This document shows positions 13,101-23,942 of a DNA stretch of 64,000 nt, one piece after another (the stretch's first letter is position 1; every line of letters starts with the position of its first letter). Source of the stretch: Capillidium heterosporum (taxonomy: Eukaryota; Entomophthoromycota; Entomophthoromycetes; Entomophthorales; Capillidiaceae); assembly GCA_016630905.1 (NCBI GenBank), contig WBMQ01000005.1, forward strand, positions 868,001 to 932,000, read 5' to 3'. Below the pieces are notes generated by a model. The model did not search any database, was not told the origin of the DNA, and saw nothing but the letters and a program-made list of their open reading frames with translations. Made by a program: the position numbers and the translations under genes.

Positions 13101-14895
13101 AAGTTAACCATGAAAAACTCAGTTCTGTTCATCATTCTCCCCAACTTTTAACTATCTCCTCTCTACCCAGCCCTGATCTTTATATCGGTCTAGATGCCAA
13201 TTCCCTAGTGAGTTGTTCTGCAGTTTTAGTCTATTACAACAATACTAACCTGATCGATGAAATTCACAACAGCACCATCAAGACCTTGAGGAAAACGCCT
13301 TCATTCTACATCTTCATCAACATCAGTATGGCATTTCCTAATTTCAATGCACCTAGTAATGTTAATATTAATATCGAATTAGTAAAAATTCAAGAGAAAT
13401 TCCAAGCCAAAGCATGAGTCCCAGAGCGCTATAAAGAAATTCTACAGCATTTTGTATGACAGTAACACCCACTACTTCAACCTCACTCAACCCTTCCCCT
13501 TCTATACGACTATCGAAGAACAGGACCAAATTATCATCAAAATTGTATGTGAAATAATCACTGAACCAGAGTTATTGGAGGCTTGGAAGGTGCTTGGAGT
13601 CGACATCAACTTGTTCGCCGGTGCCGAGATTTTAAATATTAATAGGGAGCAACCCCTCGATTACATTGCCAAGTACTCTAACGAATACATTAGTATTTTC
13701 CACAATCTGAACTCGAGGATTAACCTGGTACTGGCCTGGGCCATAAAATCAGATGGGATGTGGAGTCTCGACTATGGTGAGTTTAAGACAATTATCCCAC
13801 TCGTAGCTGAGATGTTGACCTTCATCTTGAAAATTGACAGCGCAAAAAGGATCGTTCAACCTTTCTACCTAATCCAAGTTCTTAATGCTTTCAATTCGAC
13901 TGATTAATTTTACACTAAGTACTGTAAACCTCGAATCAACTTTCTCCTGAGAACATCAGAGATAATATTGAGGTGATGATAGTTCCCGAAATCGTTGAAG
14001 CTAAAGTCGTTGCCCTACTTTCTGATCTAGAAAACTTGAAGCTCGGTAACCTACTAACTTTGCCTATCGTAAATGCCTAATATTTTGATACCTATCTCAG
14101 CGATAGTGCTGATGTGCTAGTCATCAAAAGTTTTGCGAGGAATAAACAGACTTGATATAGAAAAGTATTTAACGGGTTCAAAGCGCTCAAGGACTTTAGA
14201 GCTGAGAAGTTAATTCAGACCTGAATAAGAACAGAGATGATATTATCTACTTGGATTGCAGCGTCCTAGGGTACTTTTTTCTCAATATCAAGCAGGTATA
14301 ATTCAAAACTGGTATTCACCTTGCCTCAGTGCAATGAAATTTACTCAGATATTCAATACACCTTTTAGTAACAAATTTAATTGAGATGCAATAGACTTAT
14401 CACTATGAAACCAATCTAAACTCAACCTACACACAACTTTTCTATTAACATTGTGATGTTAACCTCCTGAAGTCTTTATTCAACGCGTAGGATGGGCCCC
14501 TTTTCAAGCGTAAGAACATTGCTTTAATTATTAATTCGATCTGCTACTCCATCTACACCTTAGTAATGGTCTAAAAGTGTTCCATTATGTAAAATTCTAC
14601 ACGGTAAGTGTTTTAAAGGATAGAAAAGCTAATTATTCCCACCACTGGAGGTCAAGTTACCAGTATAGATACACTGTGCTACACGCTAACGGCTACTAAG
14701 CCTCATGATCATCTCAACACTCCCACGCATTTTTCAATCTTTGCTGCTCAACCATTTACCTCAATGGGAGCTTACTCTTCTCACCTTTCTGAGTTGCACT
14801 TTTTGGAGTTTATCTGCTAAGCACCGTATCCACTACGCCAAGAATAATGTGTTTGGTCTTTATCGAATTTGGACTGAGATTACCAATGAATTGTA
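13100..14895 (+). pseudogene. Decayed protein gene of unknown family
   Basis: A run of plus-strand coding-like segments in shifting frames. The clearest piece is an open stretch of about 150 codons (13452-13907). It contains YTTIEEQDQIIIKIVCEII, EAWKVLGVDINLFAGAEIL, LVLAWAIKSDGMWSLDYGEF and LVAEMLTFILKI. Protein-like sequence precedes it (13208-13410) and follows it (about 13940-14280 and 14705-14895), with several stops and frame changes. Codon choice in these pieces is less AT-rich than the surrounding spacer, which argues for an old gene rather than chance frames. The helix-rich composition, with one WAxxxDGxxxLxxxxF-type stretch, weakly recalls a nuclear-receptor ligand-binding fold, but I do not recognise the family. 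It is broken many times. Confidence 0.55.
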
Positions 14896-15028
14896 AAGTA
14901 GTAAATTCAAAGCATATGCTTTCTTCAATTGTAGCTCAGATATTTTATCATCATTTCGTATACATGTTTTTAGCGATTTAAATAAATTTCAATATGATAG
15001 TCCAAGTCCATAGTTTATATAACTAAAA

Positions 15029-16672
15029 TTAGTGTACAACAGGTAATGAAGCCTTATTTGAGCCACCCATTCCAACTCCAGGCCTTGTCAAAGGAATATG
15101 CTGAAGGAAAGTGCCGGCAATTAAAGCAATGGCAACAAAGGGTATACTCACTAAAAATATATATCGGATCCCATTGATGTAACCATCTTGAACGATACGC
15201 AGCAACTGTGGGTCCAAACTTCCATTTTCAGTGTTGAGGTGTTGTGTAATCATGTTGATATCGGCATTGGCCGGTAGGAAGGCAGCCAAATGGGCTAGCA
15301 GCTGGTTTTGGAATACAGTACCCAGCACAGCTAACCCAATGACATCCACCCATCGACTGACTGAAACTTACCAAAGAGGTGACGACGGCAATATCTTCGA
15401 CAGTAACAGCGGCTAGTGATGCGACCAAGTTTGTTTGAATGCATAATCCGATACCCAAACCCATAAGTAAGGCAAACACGATTTCTTCGGCTCGTGTTAT
15501 ATTGGATCGCATCAAAGCAGCAAACATTGTGGTACCCAACAACGCCAACGTTGTACCAATCCAGGTAAGGGGTCGGTAAATCCCAAATTTGGATGTGAAG
15601 ATACCGGAACCCATGGCCATGATGACAACACCCAGCATCAGAGGCAGTAGCTCCAAACCAGCCATGATGGCTGAGCGTTGATGGACAATCTGGTTGTAGA
15701 TGGGAAGGTAAAAAACAGCAGTGAAAAATACAGCCCCGTTGAAAAATGCAGTAAGGTTACACGATATGACATTCCGAACCAAAATGTTTGCGGGGATGAT
15801 GGGTTCTTTGGCAACTTTCCACTCGATTATGACGAACACTAACAAGAAAACGACACCTATCACTAAAGTTGCGACGACGGCAATCGAGTTCCAAGCGTAG
15901 TTCTTGCCACCCCAGTTCAACGCCAAGACGAACAACGTGATAAATAGGACCAAGGTCAAAATACCAAAATAATCTATACGCTTAAACTTATCAACAAACT
16001 TCTCACTATTGTAAGGCAATCTCAAAAAGAAAAATATGACGATCATAGCGGATTACGCAGATGGGGATATTTATATAAAAAGCCCAGCGCCATGAAACTT
16101 TCTGAGTTAGAGCACCACCTATCAACGGGCCAACTACACTGGCGACGGCAAAATTGGCGCCGACCATACCCATGTACATGGCACTCTTCTCCAAGGGAAC
16201 TATGTCGTTGATTATGATGACAGACAAAGAGATCAACCCACCACCACCAACACCTGCGATGGCTCGAAATACGATGAGCATGATTATATTTTGAGAGGCT
16301 CCACATATAATCGACCCAATTAGAAATATAGCTAGGGCTAATAGCATGGTAACTTTCCTGCCAAAGATATCAGAAAATTTGCCATACAAGGGTTGGAGGG
16401 CCGTCGACGTCAAAAGATAAGACGAAGCTACCCAAGTCACCTCATCTAAGGCGTTGAAATCAGAGGTTATAGTAGTTAGAGCAGTTGATATGATGGTGTT
16501 ATCTAAAGCAGCTACAAATACCGAAAGTACGAGACCTAAGAAGATCAAGACGAACTTGCTACCTGTTACCTTGTATTTAACTTCTCCACTAGGGTAGTTT
16601 GATCCTTCCTTTGGTAGGAAGTCTACTTTTAAAGTTAGAGATTTGGGATTCTTCGATAGATGTACGGTTCAT
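15029..16672 (-). CDS. MFS multidrug exporter, DHA2 (14-TM) type, two frame breaks
   Basis: Plasma-membrane or vacuolar H+ antiporter of the DHA2 drug/basic amino acid family. The start is a 7-nt exon (ATGAACC, 16672-16666) followed by a 43-nt intron with a CTAAC branch. The protein then reads through TM1 with LDNTIISTALTTI, motif A GKFSDIFGRK, GVGGGGLISLSVIIINDIVP and motif C-like VVGPLIGGALTQKVSWRWAF. It continues through a long run of hydrophobic helices to SFSQSMGG, then VIGLAVLGTVFQNQL, and stops at 15029. Protein similarity continues across two one-base frame changes. One is near 16049-16052 (a CC run on the coding strand, inside INIPICVI/AMIVIFFFL); the other is near 15343-15348 (GGG/GG run). 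Either a recent pseudogene or assembly errors. Substrate unknown. Confidence 0.85.
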
Positions 16673-16724
16673 TCTAGGTATTATTTACAGCAAAATTTTA
16701 TTATTTGTATGTATAATTGTAAGC

Positions 16725-16739
16725 CCCCTCTCTCTTTAT
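16725..16739 (-). promoter_or_regulatory. AGGGG (STRE-like) and TATA-like elements of the MFS gene
   Basis: On the minus strand, AGGGG (16729-16725) and TATAAAG (16739-16733) lie 55-70 nt upstream of the MFS start at 16672. Each is short and could be chance; together they make a plausible promoter. Confidence 0.3.
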
Positions 16740-18410
16740 ATGAGTAAAGGTCTTTGAACTTGGACCGAAACCTGCTTTGAAATCTTACCTATATCGATTG
16801 AAATAGCCAATGTCATTAAAACTGATAAGCTGTGGACCTTTTTAACTGCACAAGTCAAATTTTCGCAAGAGATCAGACTGAATAGAGCTTAACCCTATTC
16901 CAACTGATTGAGAATCCTATACCCATTTTTATTGTTTAATTTGTAATAAACCCATAGCAGTCAATTGGACTAGAGTTAATGAAAATACTCGCTTCCAGCA
17001 TTTCGACCCATACCTGGCGATGAGGGTTTTATATTAGTAATTCGATATGCAATCAATTTATACCCTAGCCTAGAACTTTTTTACTGGCTAGTATTCTCTA
17101 CAAAAGGGTTTCATATAGTATCACTTTCGATACTTGTATGTTTTTGTTAGTGCTAATGTCTTTTTACCATCTATATCTACTTTAAGATGTTATGGAAAAG
17201 TGCAAGATCCTTGATTCACAGGTGTTGTCGGAATTATATTTCCTAAGAGCATCTTTATATTTTTTCAATTGATTTGTCTTGATTTCTTGGATAACATTAG
17301 GCTTATTGTCGATAGTAAGGAATATGTTTGGTGAATTTAATATGCACCTACTAATCTTTTTGTCTATATCAAACCGGTATTCATTTCGCTTATACTTAGA
17401 TGACTTGTGCTTACATAGTTAGTATAAATACATATATACAATCTTGCAAAACTTTCTCATTTAATTACGAACAACCCTTACTATAAGGTTTTATTTAGCT
17501 GATGACCACTGGACGAAACTCTATTTACTCATAGCTTTAAGACAGTTTTGTATACCTATATACATATGCTCTAACGCTAATAAGGGTCAAGTTTACCACA
17601 GCATCATCTCAAAAACCTAACTTAATAGTAAATAAGGACCATTTCTGCTTTGATGCTTTAAGTTCGGCAAATTAGCTTCAGAAGATCTATTCCTAAACTA
17701 AGTCTAGCCAAACCAATAACTTTTTTGTAAGCCCGACATCCAGTTTCAAAAGATCATCTTTCGGATGAGAATTGGTTTGAATGTGATCAGGATTCTTGGA
17801 AGAATCAGTCTCAGGGCATAACTCTACATCATTTGGACGATATTGTAGGGATATTGAATTCCTATATCTTAGAAAATACTTGGGTAGCAAAGGTTTAAAT
17901 TTATAAATAGGATATGAAAAGGCTTGGACAACCATATACTAAGTAAACATCGTGCACAGGTTTGAAGCCTATCGTAATACATTTCTACTATATATTATAA
18001 TGTTAATATAGCACTATATCAAGGTATTGTAAATTTATATACCTCTCATTTAGATTGGGAGGCAAGTCATAGATTTAAAAGCCACGACCCTGATAAATAC
18101 TCTATCGATATCAAAAAAGTAAATACAAACCATTCAACTATGACAGTTTTTTATAGATATTTTGAATTTAAGATTACACTCACAAGTACATATAAGGATT
18201 AATTCAATATCTACAACATCAACCTCTAATACTATGAAAAAGAACGGTAAGAATCCTACAAAAAAGAACTTGTAGATTCTAGCTACATGTAAACTCACAA
18301 AACATCAATAAAATCAAAATCGACACCAGATTACAGGTATTCATCAAAAACTTAGACACCAAGCTCTACCCTCCTCGTCTTACAAGCAAAATAGCGACAA
18401 AAAGAATTAA
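16740..18410. other. intergenic, one weak small frame
   Basis: AT-rich spacer between the MFS gene and tRNA-Lys. An 80-codon minus frame at 17693-17935 has an unbiased composition (YRPNDVELCPETDSSKNPDH) but no recognisable family, so I leave it uncalled. Confidence 0.45.
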
Positions 18411-18482
18411 GCCTTGTACGGGGCTCGAACCCGTGACCCTGAGATTAAAAGTCTCATGCTCTACCGACTGAGCTAACAAGGC
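18411..18482 (-). tRNA. tRNA-Lys(UUU)
   Basis: 72-nt cloverleaf on the minus strand without an intron. The acceptor stem GCCTTGT/ACAAGGC pairs over 7 bp. The D arm has GCTC..GAGC. The anticodon stem TGAGA/TCTCA encloses the loop CTTTTAA, giving anticodon UUU. The T arm is ACGGG TTCGAGC CCCGT, with a good B box. All arms pair perfectly, so it looks functional. It stands alone in a gene-poor stretch. Confidence 0.97.
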
Positions 18483-19054
18483 AATTCACTGCCGCATTTC
18501 CTAATGATCCTATCTATTAAGAATATCCTTGGCTACTTTCAAAACAACACTCTTGTTTCTCGATATTGATAAAGTTTGTAGACTGATTTATAACATCCAA
18601 GCTGATGCTTAAAAACATAACATATAACATACCATCACTAACAAATCCATCTTTCGAGAATGTCGAGATTACTATTATGTTTCTATCAATAATCGCCTAT
18701 ATCTTTCCCAAGTAGGAACAACCATATCTGTTCCGATGAAGCTGGTTTAGGGAATCTACCTCCAATTTCAGTGTTTACCAAATACCTATCAGTACTGGTA
18801 TCTACTTCCTTCAAAAAGTAGCTTATTGAGCATATATTTTATGACTGCAGCCTTTTCATATTGAAGTACTTCAAGCGTTTATAGTATATAGGTTCTTGCC
18901 GATTTTTCATCGATAACGAGTGCTTTTCTAATAAAGTTGTGCTATTTGATAAATTGCTTTTTATAAACTTACAATAGATAGCTTTCCTTAATTTAGATGT
19001 ATTCTTTGATGATCCTAATAAACTGTAAATACATCCTTTAATAAATCTACTGTT
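18483..19054. other. intergenic, nothing recognised
   Basis: AT-rich spacer between tRNA-Lys and the hairpin; no supported feature. Confidence 0.5.
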
Positions 19055-19165
19055 ATTTTATCCAGCAGAAAAAATAGTAGAAAATTAGAATATGCTATTG
19101 AACAAGTTAATTCTTAGCTTAATAGTACATTCCGATTTTATATTATCTTTTCTGCTGGACAAAAT
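19055..19165. repeat. 111-nt imperfect hairpin (MITE-like or structured RNA)
   Basis: The left arm begins ATTTTATCCAGCAGAAAA (19055-19072). The reverse complement of 19148-19165 is ATTTTGTCCAGCAGAAAA, 17 of 18 identical. Pairing continues inward with bulges (for example AATAGTAGAAAAT against ATAATATAAAAT and CTATT against AATAG), leaving only a short central loop. The whole segment can therefore fold back on itself. It lies in a 3.6-kb gene-empty interval. I see no coding capacity, no clear target-site duplication and no second copy in the window. Confidence 0.6.
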
Positions 19166-22151
19166 GAAAACTATCCAATGTCTCCTATTACATCCCAACA
19201 ACTTGAACTAAATATCTGACATGGTGATAAAAAGTCTTTTAGTCTTTAAACATCTCGGCATTTATAGTGATTTTATCCTATTTCACTTAACTTCTCAAGC
19301 TTAGAGTATACCACTTATTTTAACTTTGTATATCACCTTCGGTAAATGTATAAAATTGTAGCTATTTAGGACAGATGGCTTTATCTTTTATGATTTATAT
19401 CAAGGGTATAAGTAACTTAACTCAAGTATTAAGTCTGAACTGTTGGTAGATGGATCAGAGATGTCAAAGTTCTTGGAAATATAGGTTCAAAATTTATAAC
19501 TGCTTGTCAAACTTCCGCAAATCAAGATTCTGAAATTGATATCATAAAATACTAATCCAACTTTCGAATGTCAAAGTTTCGTCATTTTGGAAAAGTAAAT
19601 TTATGAGATTAAAAAATGCTAATAGTTGACAGTTGAACATTATAGCATAGGAAAATTATTATATCCGATGTTATGCTTCTATATGAGCTATATAGCATTC
19701 TTAGATAAAAGTATATCTCAATTTATATGCTAACAACAACCAACTTTATAACGATATATAATTAGTATACAACTTCTATTTTTAGTAAACTTTCGATTTT
19801 GCATCAGGTATAGGAACTAACATTAGATAGAAGATCTAAGGATATTTGTTTATTGGGAAGTGTATATTTGGGTTATAATATTCCAATTATTTATAGTTTA
19901 GCTAGTACATTGCAACAATATAAAAATATATCCTTTCATTGATGTTTTACAGCGTTGAATGGATATGTACTTATTAAATAAACTTATCCGATATTAAAGG
20001 ATATTATATAATAGCTGTATGTTCGCATACTATTTAATTTCTATAGAAATAATTTAAGAAACCTGTACGTACACATCGTCCCCCAGCTAGACTTACCCTA
20101 TCGAATAGGACTGAATGTACAGTACTAATTGTTGAATAGTTTAGTATGATGCCTAGCCCAGCTAATAAGAACTTTATCTACTATCGTGAGAAATCTCTAG
20201 CAATAAGCTGTCCTCCTATCAATTCGATCTAGGGAACCCTTTTCAACTATGACTTCATTCTAGGATGGCTATACAAACTAACCAACCTAAATAAAGGTAT
20301 TTAGGTCTATAAAAGGAAAATTTTCCACAAGTTTATTTCAAAATTTGACGTAAAAATTTTAATCAGCTTTTGGCTATCTGAGGTTTTAATTGAATTGACT
20401 AAAAGTTACTATAGAAGTTTATACTAATACTTCACGGTACCAGTAGGGTATCCTATTCCAGATCTATCTAAAAGATAAATTAATTTTAAACCGGACTACC
20501 AATTATAGTTTATACTTTCACTGAAATAATACCATTTTTCTTTGAAAGCGTTCCCAGTTCCGCAGATCAAAATTTAGCAAAATTGTAGTTAGCGGGTACT
20601 CAAAGTTAAAATCACTGTTGATGAAGTGGTAGGGAAAAGGACGCTAAAGACCAAATTGGTATAATGTCCTTAAATCCTAGTTGCAATGCCCTTGATGAGT
20701 TCCCTGGCAAGTGATCTCGATCTATTAGTCTTTTGAACCACTGCTACCATTAGCTTTGTGTAACACATAGTAAAAGTAGAAAGGATATAAGTTTTGCCTT
20801 GAAGCTCTAGGATGCTTCAGCTATGTAGTGAGAGTATAGGGCGAGGCAACCAACGAAATTAAGCCAAGGGTTTAAAACTTGGCCACTTATATCAATTGAA
20901 AATATAGACATCAGTCAGAGAATTTGGGTTATTAATCTTTCTTACTCCATTAAGATCGATGATGATTTATCTTAATGATAAGGTTAAACTGGTTTTTGGA
21001 TATAAGAGCCGTATTCCTAAGCATACATGGTACTGTAAAAAGTTTATAGGTTTCGTTTTAATTCATTAAAGTTTCTTGAAAAAATAATCTCATTATCTTG
21101 GTATTTCAAGATATTTATGGTTTCTGTCTGTGTTACTAGCACTCAGCAAATATCCAAAATTTTCTCATCCAAGAAAAATTTTGCAATAGCAACTTGAACT
21201 TCACTTTTGAAAGGTACGGTTGCTTTACAATTTTACTATAATAATACAGTGAAACGGTAATGCCTCTGCCTACCCATATTAAATAGCTTTCACAATAGCA
21301 GTGTAGTAAGACTTGATCGTAGGTCTCACATCTAAATATCCTTATTTAAATGCCATCTGTTTAGTTAATGTATAGATTCAAAGAACCGTAAAGTGAATGC
21401 ACCTATGTAGGTCGAGTCAACTTTGGTAACTGATGGAAGTGTTCTGTTTGCAATTAGTAGGATCAATTGATAAACCTTTAATGAATTTACATATGACAAT
21501 AGTTCACGGTGAAGCCTATTAATTTCGAACCCACTGTCGTTCCCATACCAAAATTATGACTATAGCCTGCAAACGCTAAATATATTTTATGGCTTTATGC
21601 TAGAGTTGCATACATTAGTCTTTACAAACCTACCAGGTACAAAGATCGGATAATATCTAGTAATGTACCAAACTCATTAGAAGATTCCAACTTTAGAGCC
21701 TAACAAATTTGGGATGGTTCGAATTTTGAAGTGGATGGTGTAAGCCCATAGAATGCCATAGTGTAGTATGCTTCTAGCTTAAATTAAGGATAACAGTAGT
21801 TTGGAAATATCGTTTATACTGGGTTTACTGCTGTAAGGATTGCTGCTTTTTCTTAAATCGTTGGGTGATTTTCTCCAATTTATAGCGTTGCTATTTAATA
21901 AAAACATATATTTGTATGATAAAATTTTTGACATTACTGAGTTTTTATTGATGTTAGTATTCATTATTGATATTCTATACTGGTTCTATTTTCGATAGGC
22001 AAAGTAAACTTCGCCACTCGTTCTAGAACTAGTATAGAAAAAAGTAACGCTAGGTTGGAATAAGATTAGTGGCACATTAGTATAATTTTGAGGGGTGGTA
22101 AACGTCAACTGCACTATACTTTCATTCTTAGCCCAAAACCCATAAGACATG
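19166..22151. other. gene-empty AT-rich region
   Basis: About 3 kb without a supportable gene, tRNA or repeat. The only open frame of note (21779-21964, minus) is an Asn/Ser/Lys-rich chance frame. Confidence 0.5.
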
Positions 22152-23942
22152 TCAGTCGATATTCAGATCTTCAAACTTGGTGATCAACGAGAATATACCT
22201 AGGCACTCTGAGGCCAATTTGAATTGGGACCGAGTCAAACGCAACATCTCGATGCCCCCTTTGATAGAAGTCAACGAAAGTTCGGGGAACTTGCACTTGG
22301 TTTGTCGGTAGTACATGAGTTGGAACATGATGGCAACGCTGAGGCAGTAGAACCTATAAGTTGTACCAGCGTAGTTAAAGCTTTGCCCAAACTTGATGGT
22401 GATGTTGATGGCCTGCTCACTAAGCCACCTGCACTTCTCGATGTACATGTCTGCTTTGTGTTCATCACTAGAGCTAGCTAAAGGCTGAAAGAGCTGCAAA
22501 AGGGTGCTGAAATAGATGAGGTCCAAATTGTTTTTGAATTTGGAGATGGTAGCTGAGGAGTCAAAGAGGCATCGATCTTCCAAGTTCTTGAACTTCTCAC
22601 TAAGCTTGCTATGCCAGTAGTCCAATTTGTGCTTGATTTCATGGGCTCTTTGCTCACGGTGTGCTTCAAACTCCTTAGTGTTGCTATAATCTACCGATGG
22701 CTGAGTGATGACGAAGGAAAGCAGGTGAGATATGGCACAAAGTTGCAAAGTAAATAGGAGGGAGCATTCGTTGGTGAGGCCGCTGGGAGAGAGGTACTCG
22801 TTCTGAGGGCTGGAAGCCGTACTCTTAGGGTTGGGGAGCCCCTGGTAGATGATGAACCAAGGCTTGCCTATAGTGAAGGAGTAGGTCTTATCTAGGATGT
22901 GGCACCAAGCCCACAGTAGGGAGCGTATTTTCAAATCGACGGGCGAACAGCTGCTGGGGGATTCCTTATCGAGGCCTAAGGCGTAGCCTATGCGGATTGC
23001 CGTGCCTAAGTAGATCCACGAGTTTTGGAATTGGGAGCTAGAGTGCTGGAAGTGAGCTAATAGTAGGTAGGTGGCCACTTTACCTAAGGTAGGTCGACTC
23101 GTGTAGTCGTTTTTCAATTCGACTATGGCACTTTTGGTAAAGAACTCCGCGTAATCTGGAGCTATGTGGGGTAGGTACGCCGAGCCTATAGCGCACATCA
23201 TATGGATCAGCATCCGAGGTTGGGAGTCGAGGTCGGATAAAAAAGTTTCCTTATCGACCAAAGGGACAAAGTAGTGGAAGTACTTGAAGTAGGAGTCTAA
23301 ACAGGACTGAGCTACCTCCTCCATCAAAGCTAGGCAGTCGGTAACCATGAGTTTTGGGGATTTAGGTCCGTTGAGGAATAAGAATCGAGTCATCTCATCT
23401 TCACTCTCCGAAAACAGCTTATGCTTCAAGTACTGAGTTACTAAAAAGCCCATAGGACTGTTCCCGTTGTAGTCCAAAGTTCCATCCTTCAGCATGGCAA
23501 TATCCTTTTTGGTATCGATTATAGAGTTGGATAGGATCATTTGTATGGCCACCGCCTTTATAGCTGTGCCTGAAACTCGCATAACCTTGTTGCCTGTCCT
23601 ATTCTGCTCTTGAGTTCGGTTGTGATTGCCCCTTTCGCTCGAGTAAGTTTGAGGTGGTGAGGAAGAGCTATTCTCTTGCTTGATATATTGAGTCAAGTTT
23701 AGCTTCAAATCACCCCTAGGCACCCTTATAACTTGCTGTTCTTCATCTTTGAACTTGACTTGGTCGTGCTTTTTACTTCGAGACTCCCATCTTACATAGT
23801 CCCTGGTGCAAGCCTCGTTTCGAGCGGTGCAATGCTTGCAGCTGGGTTTTCGCTTGTCGCACTTTACTTTTCGCACTCGACACCTGTCGCAGGTCTGCTC
23901 ATAAAGGAGTTCCAACTTTGAACTGTAGTGCAAGGTTGCCAT
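22152..23942 (-). CDS. Zn2Cys6 fungal transcription factor
   Basis: Single-exon 596-residue regulator. The N-terminal binuclear zinc cluster lies at about residues 18-46: CDRCRVRKVKCDKRKPSCKHC, then TARNEAC, with spacing C-x2-C-x6-C-x6-C-x2-C-x6-C. A Lys-rich linker and a Ser/Gln-rich stretch follow. Then comes a fungal-specific trans domain from about residue 210, with SYFKYFHYFVPLVDKETFLSDL, HMMCAIGSAYLP, the xylanolytic-regulator-like block SWIYLGTAIRIGYALGLD and SLLWAWCHILDKTYSFTIGKP. The C-terminal helical part ends FSLITKFEDLNID. The frame is intact. No neighbouring pathway cluster suggests a target. Expected to be nuclear and to bind CGG-containing sites; specificity cannot be read from the sequence. 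Confidence 0.93.
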   Translation of the reverse strand: MATLHYSSKLELLYEQTCDRCRVRKVKCDKRKPSCKHCTARNEACTRDYVRWESRSKKHDQVKFKDEEQQVIRVPRGDLKLNLTQYIKQENSSSSPPQTYSSERGNHNRTQEQNRTGNKVMRVSGTAIKAVAIQMILSNSIIDTKKDIAMLKDGTLDYNGNSPMGFLVTQYLKHKLFSESEDEMTRFLFLNGPKSPKLMVTDCLALMEEVAQSCLDSYFKYFHYFVPLVDKETFLSDLDSQPRMLIHMMCAIGSAYLPHIAPDYAEFFTKSAIVELKNDYTSRPTLGKVATYLLLAHFQHSSSQFQNSWIYLGTAIRIGYALGLDKESPSSCSPVDLKIRSLLWAWCHILDKTYSFTIGKPWFIIYQGLPNPKSTASSPQNEYLSPSGLTNECSLLFTLQLCAISHLLSFVITQPSVDYSNTKEFEAHREQRAHEIKHKLDYWHSKLSEKFKNLEDRCLFDSSATISKFKNNLDLIYFSTLLQLFQPLASSSDEHKADMYIEKCRWLSEQAINITIKFGQSFNYAGTTYRFYCLSVAIMFQLMYYRQTKCKFPELSLTSIKGGIEMLRLTRSQFKLASECLGIFSLITKFEDLNID

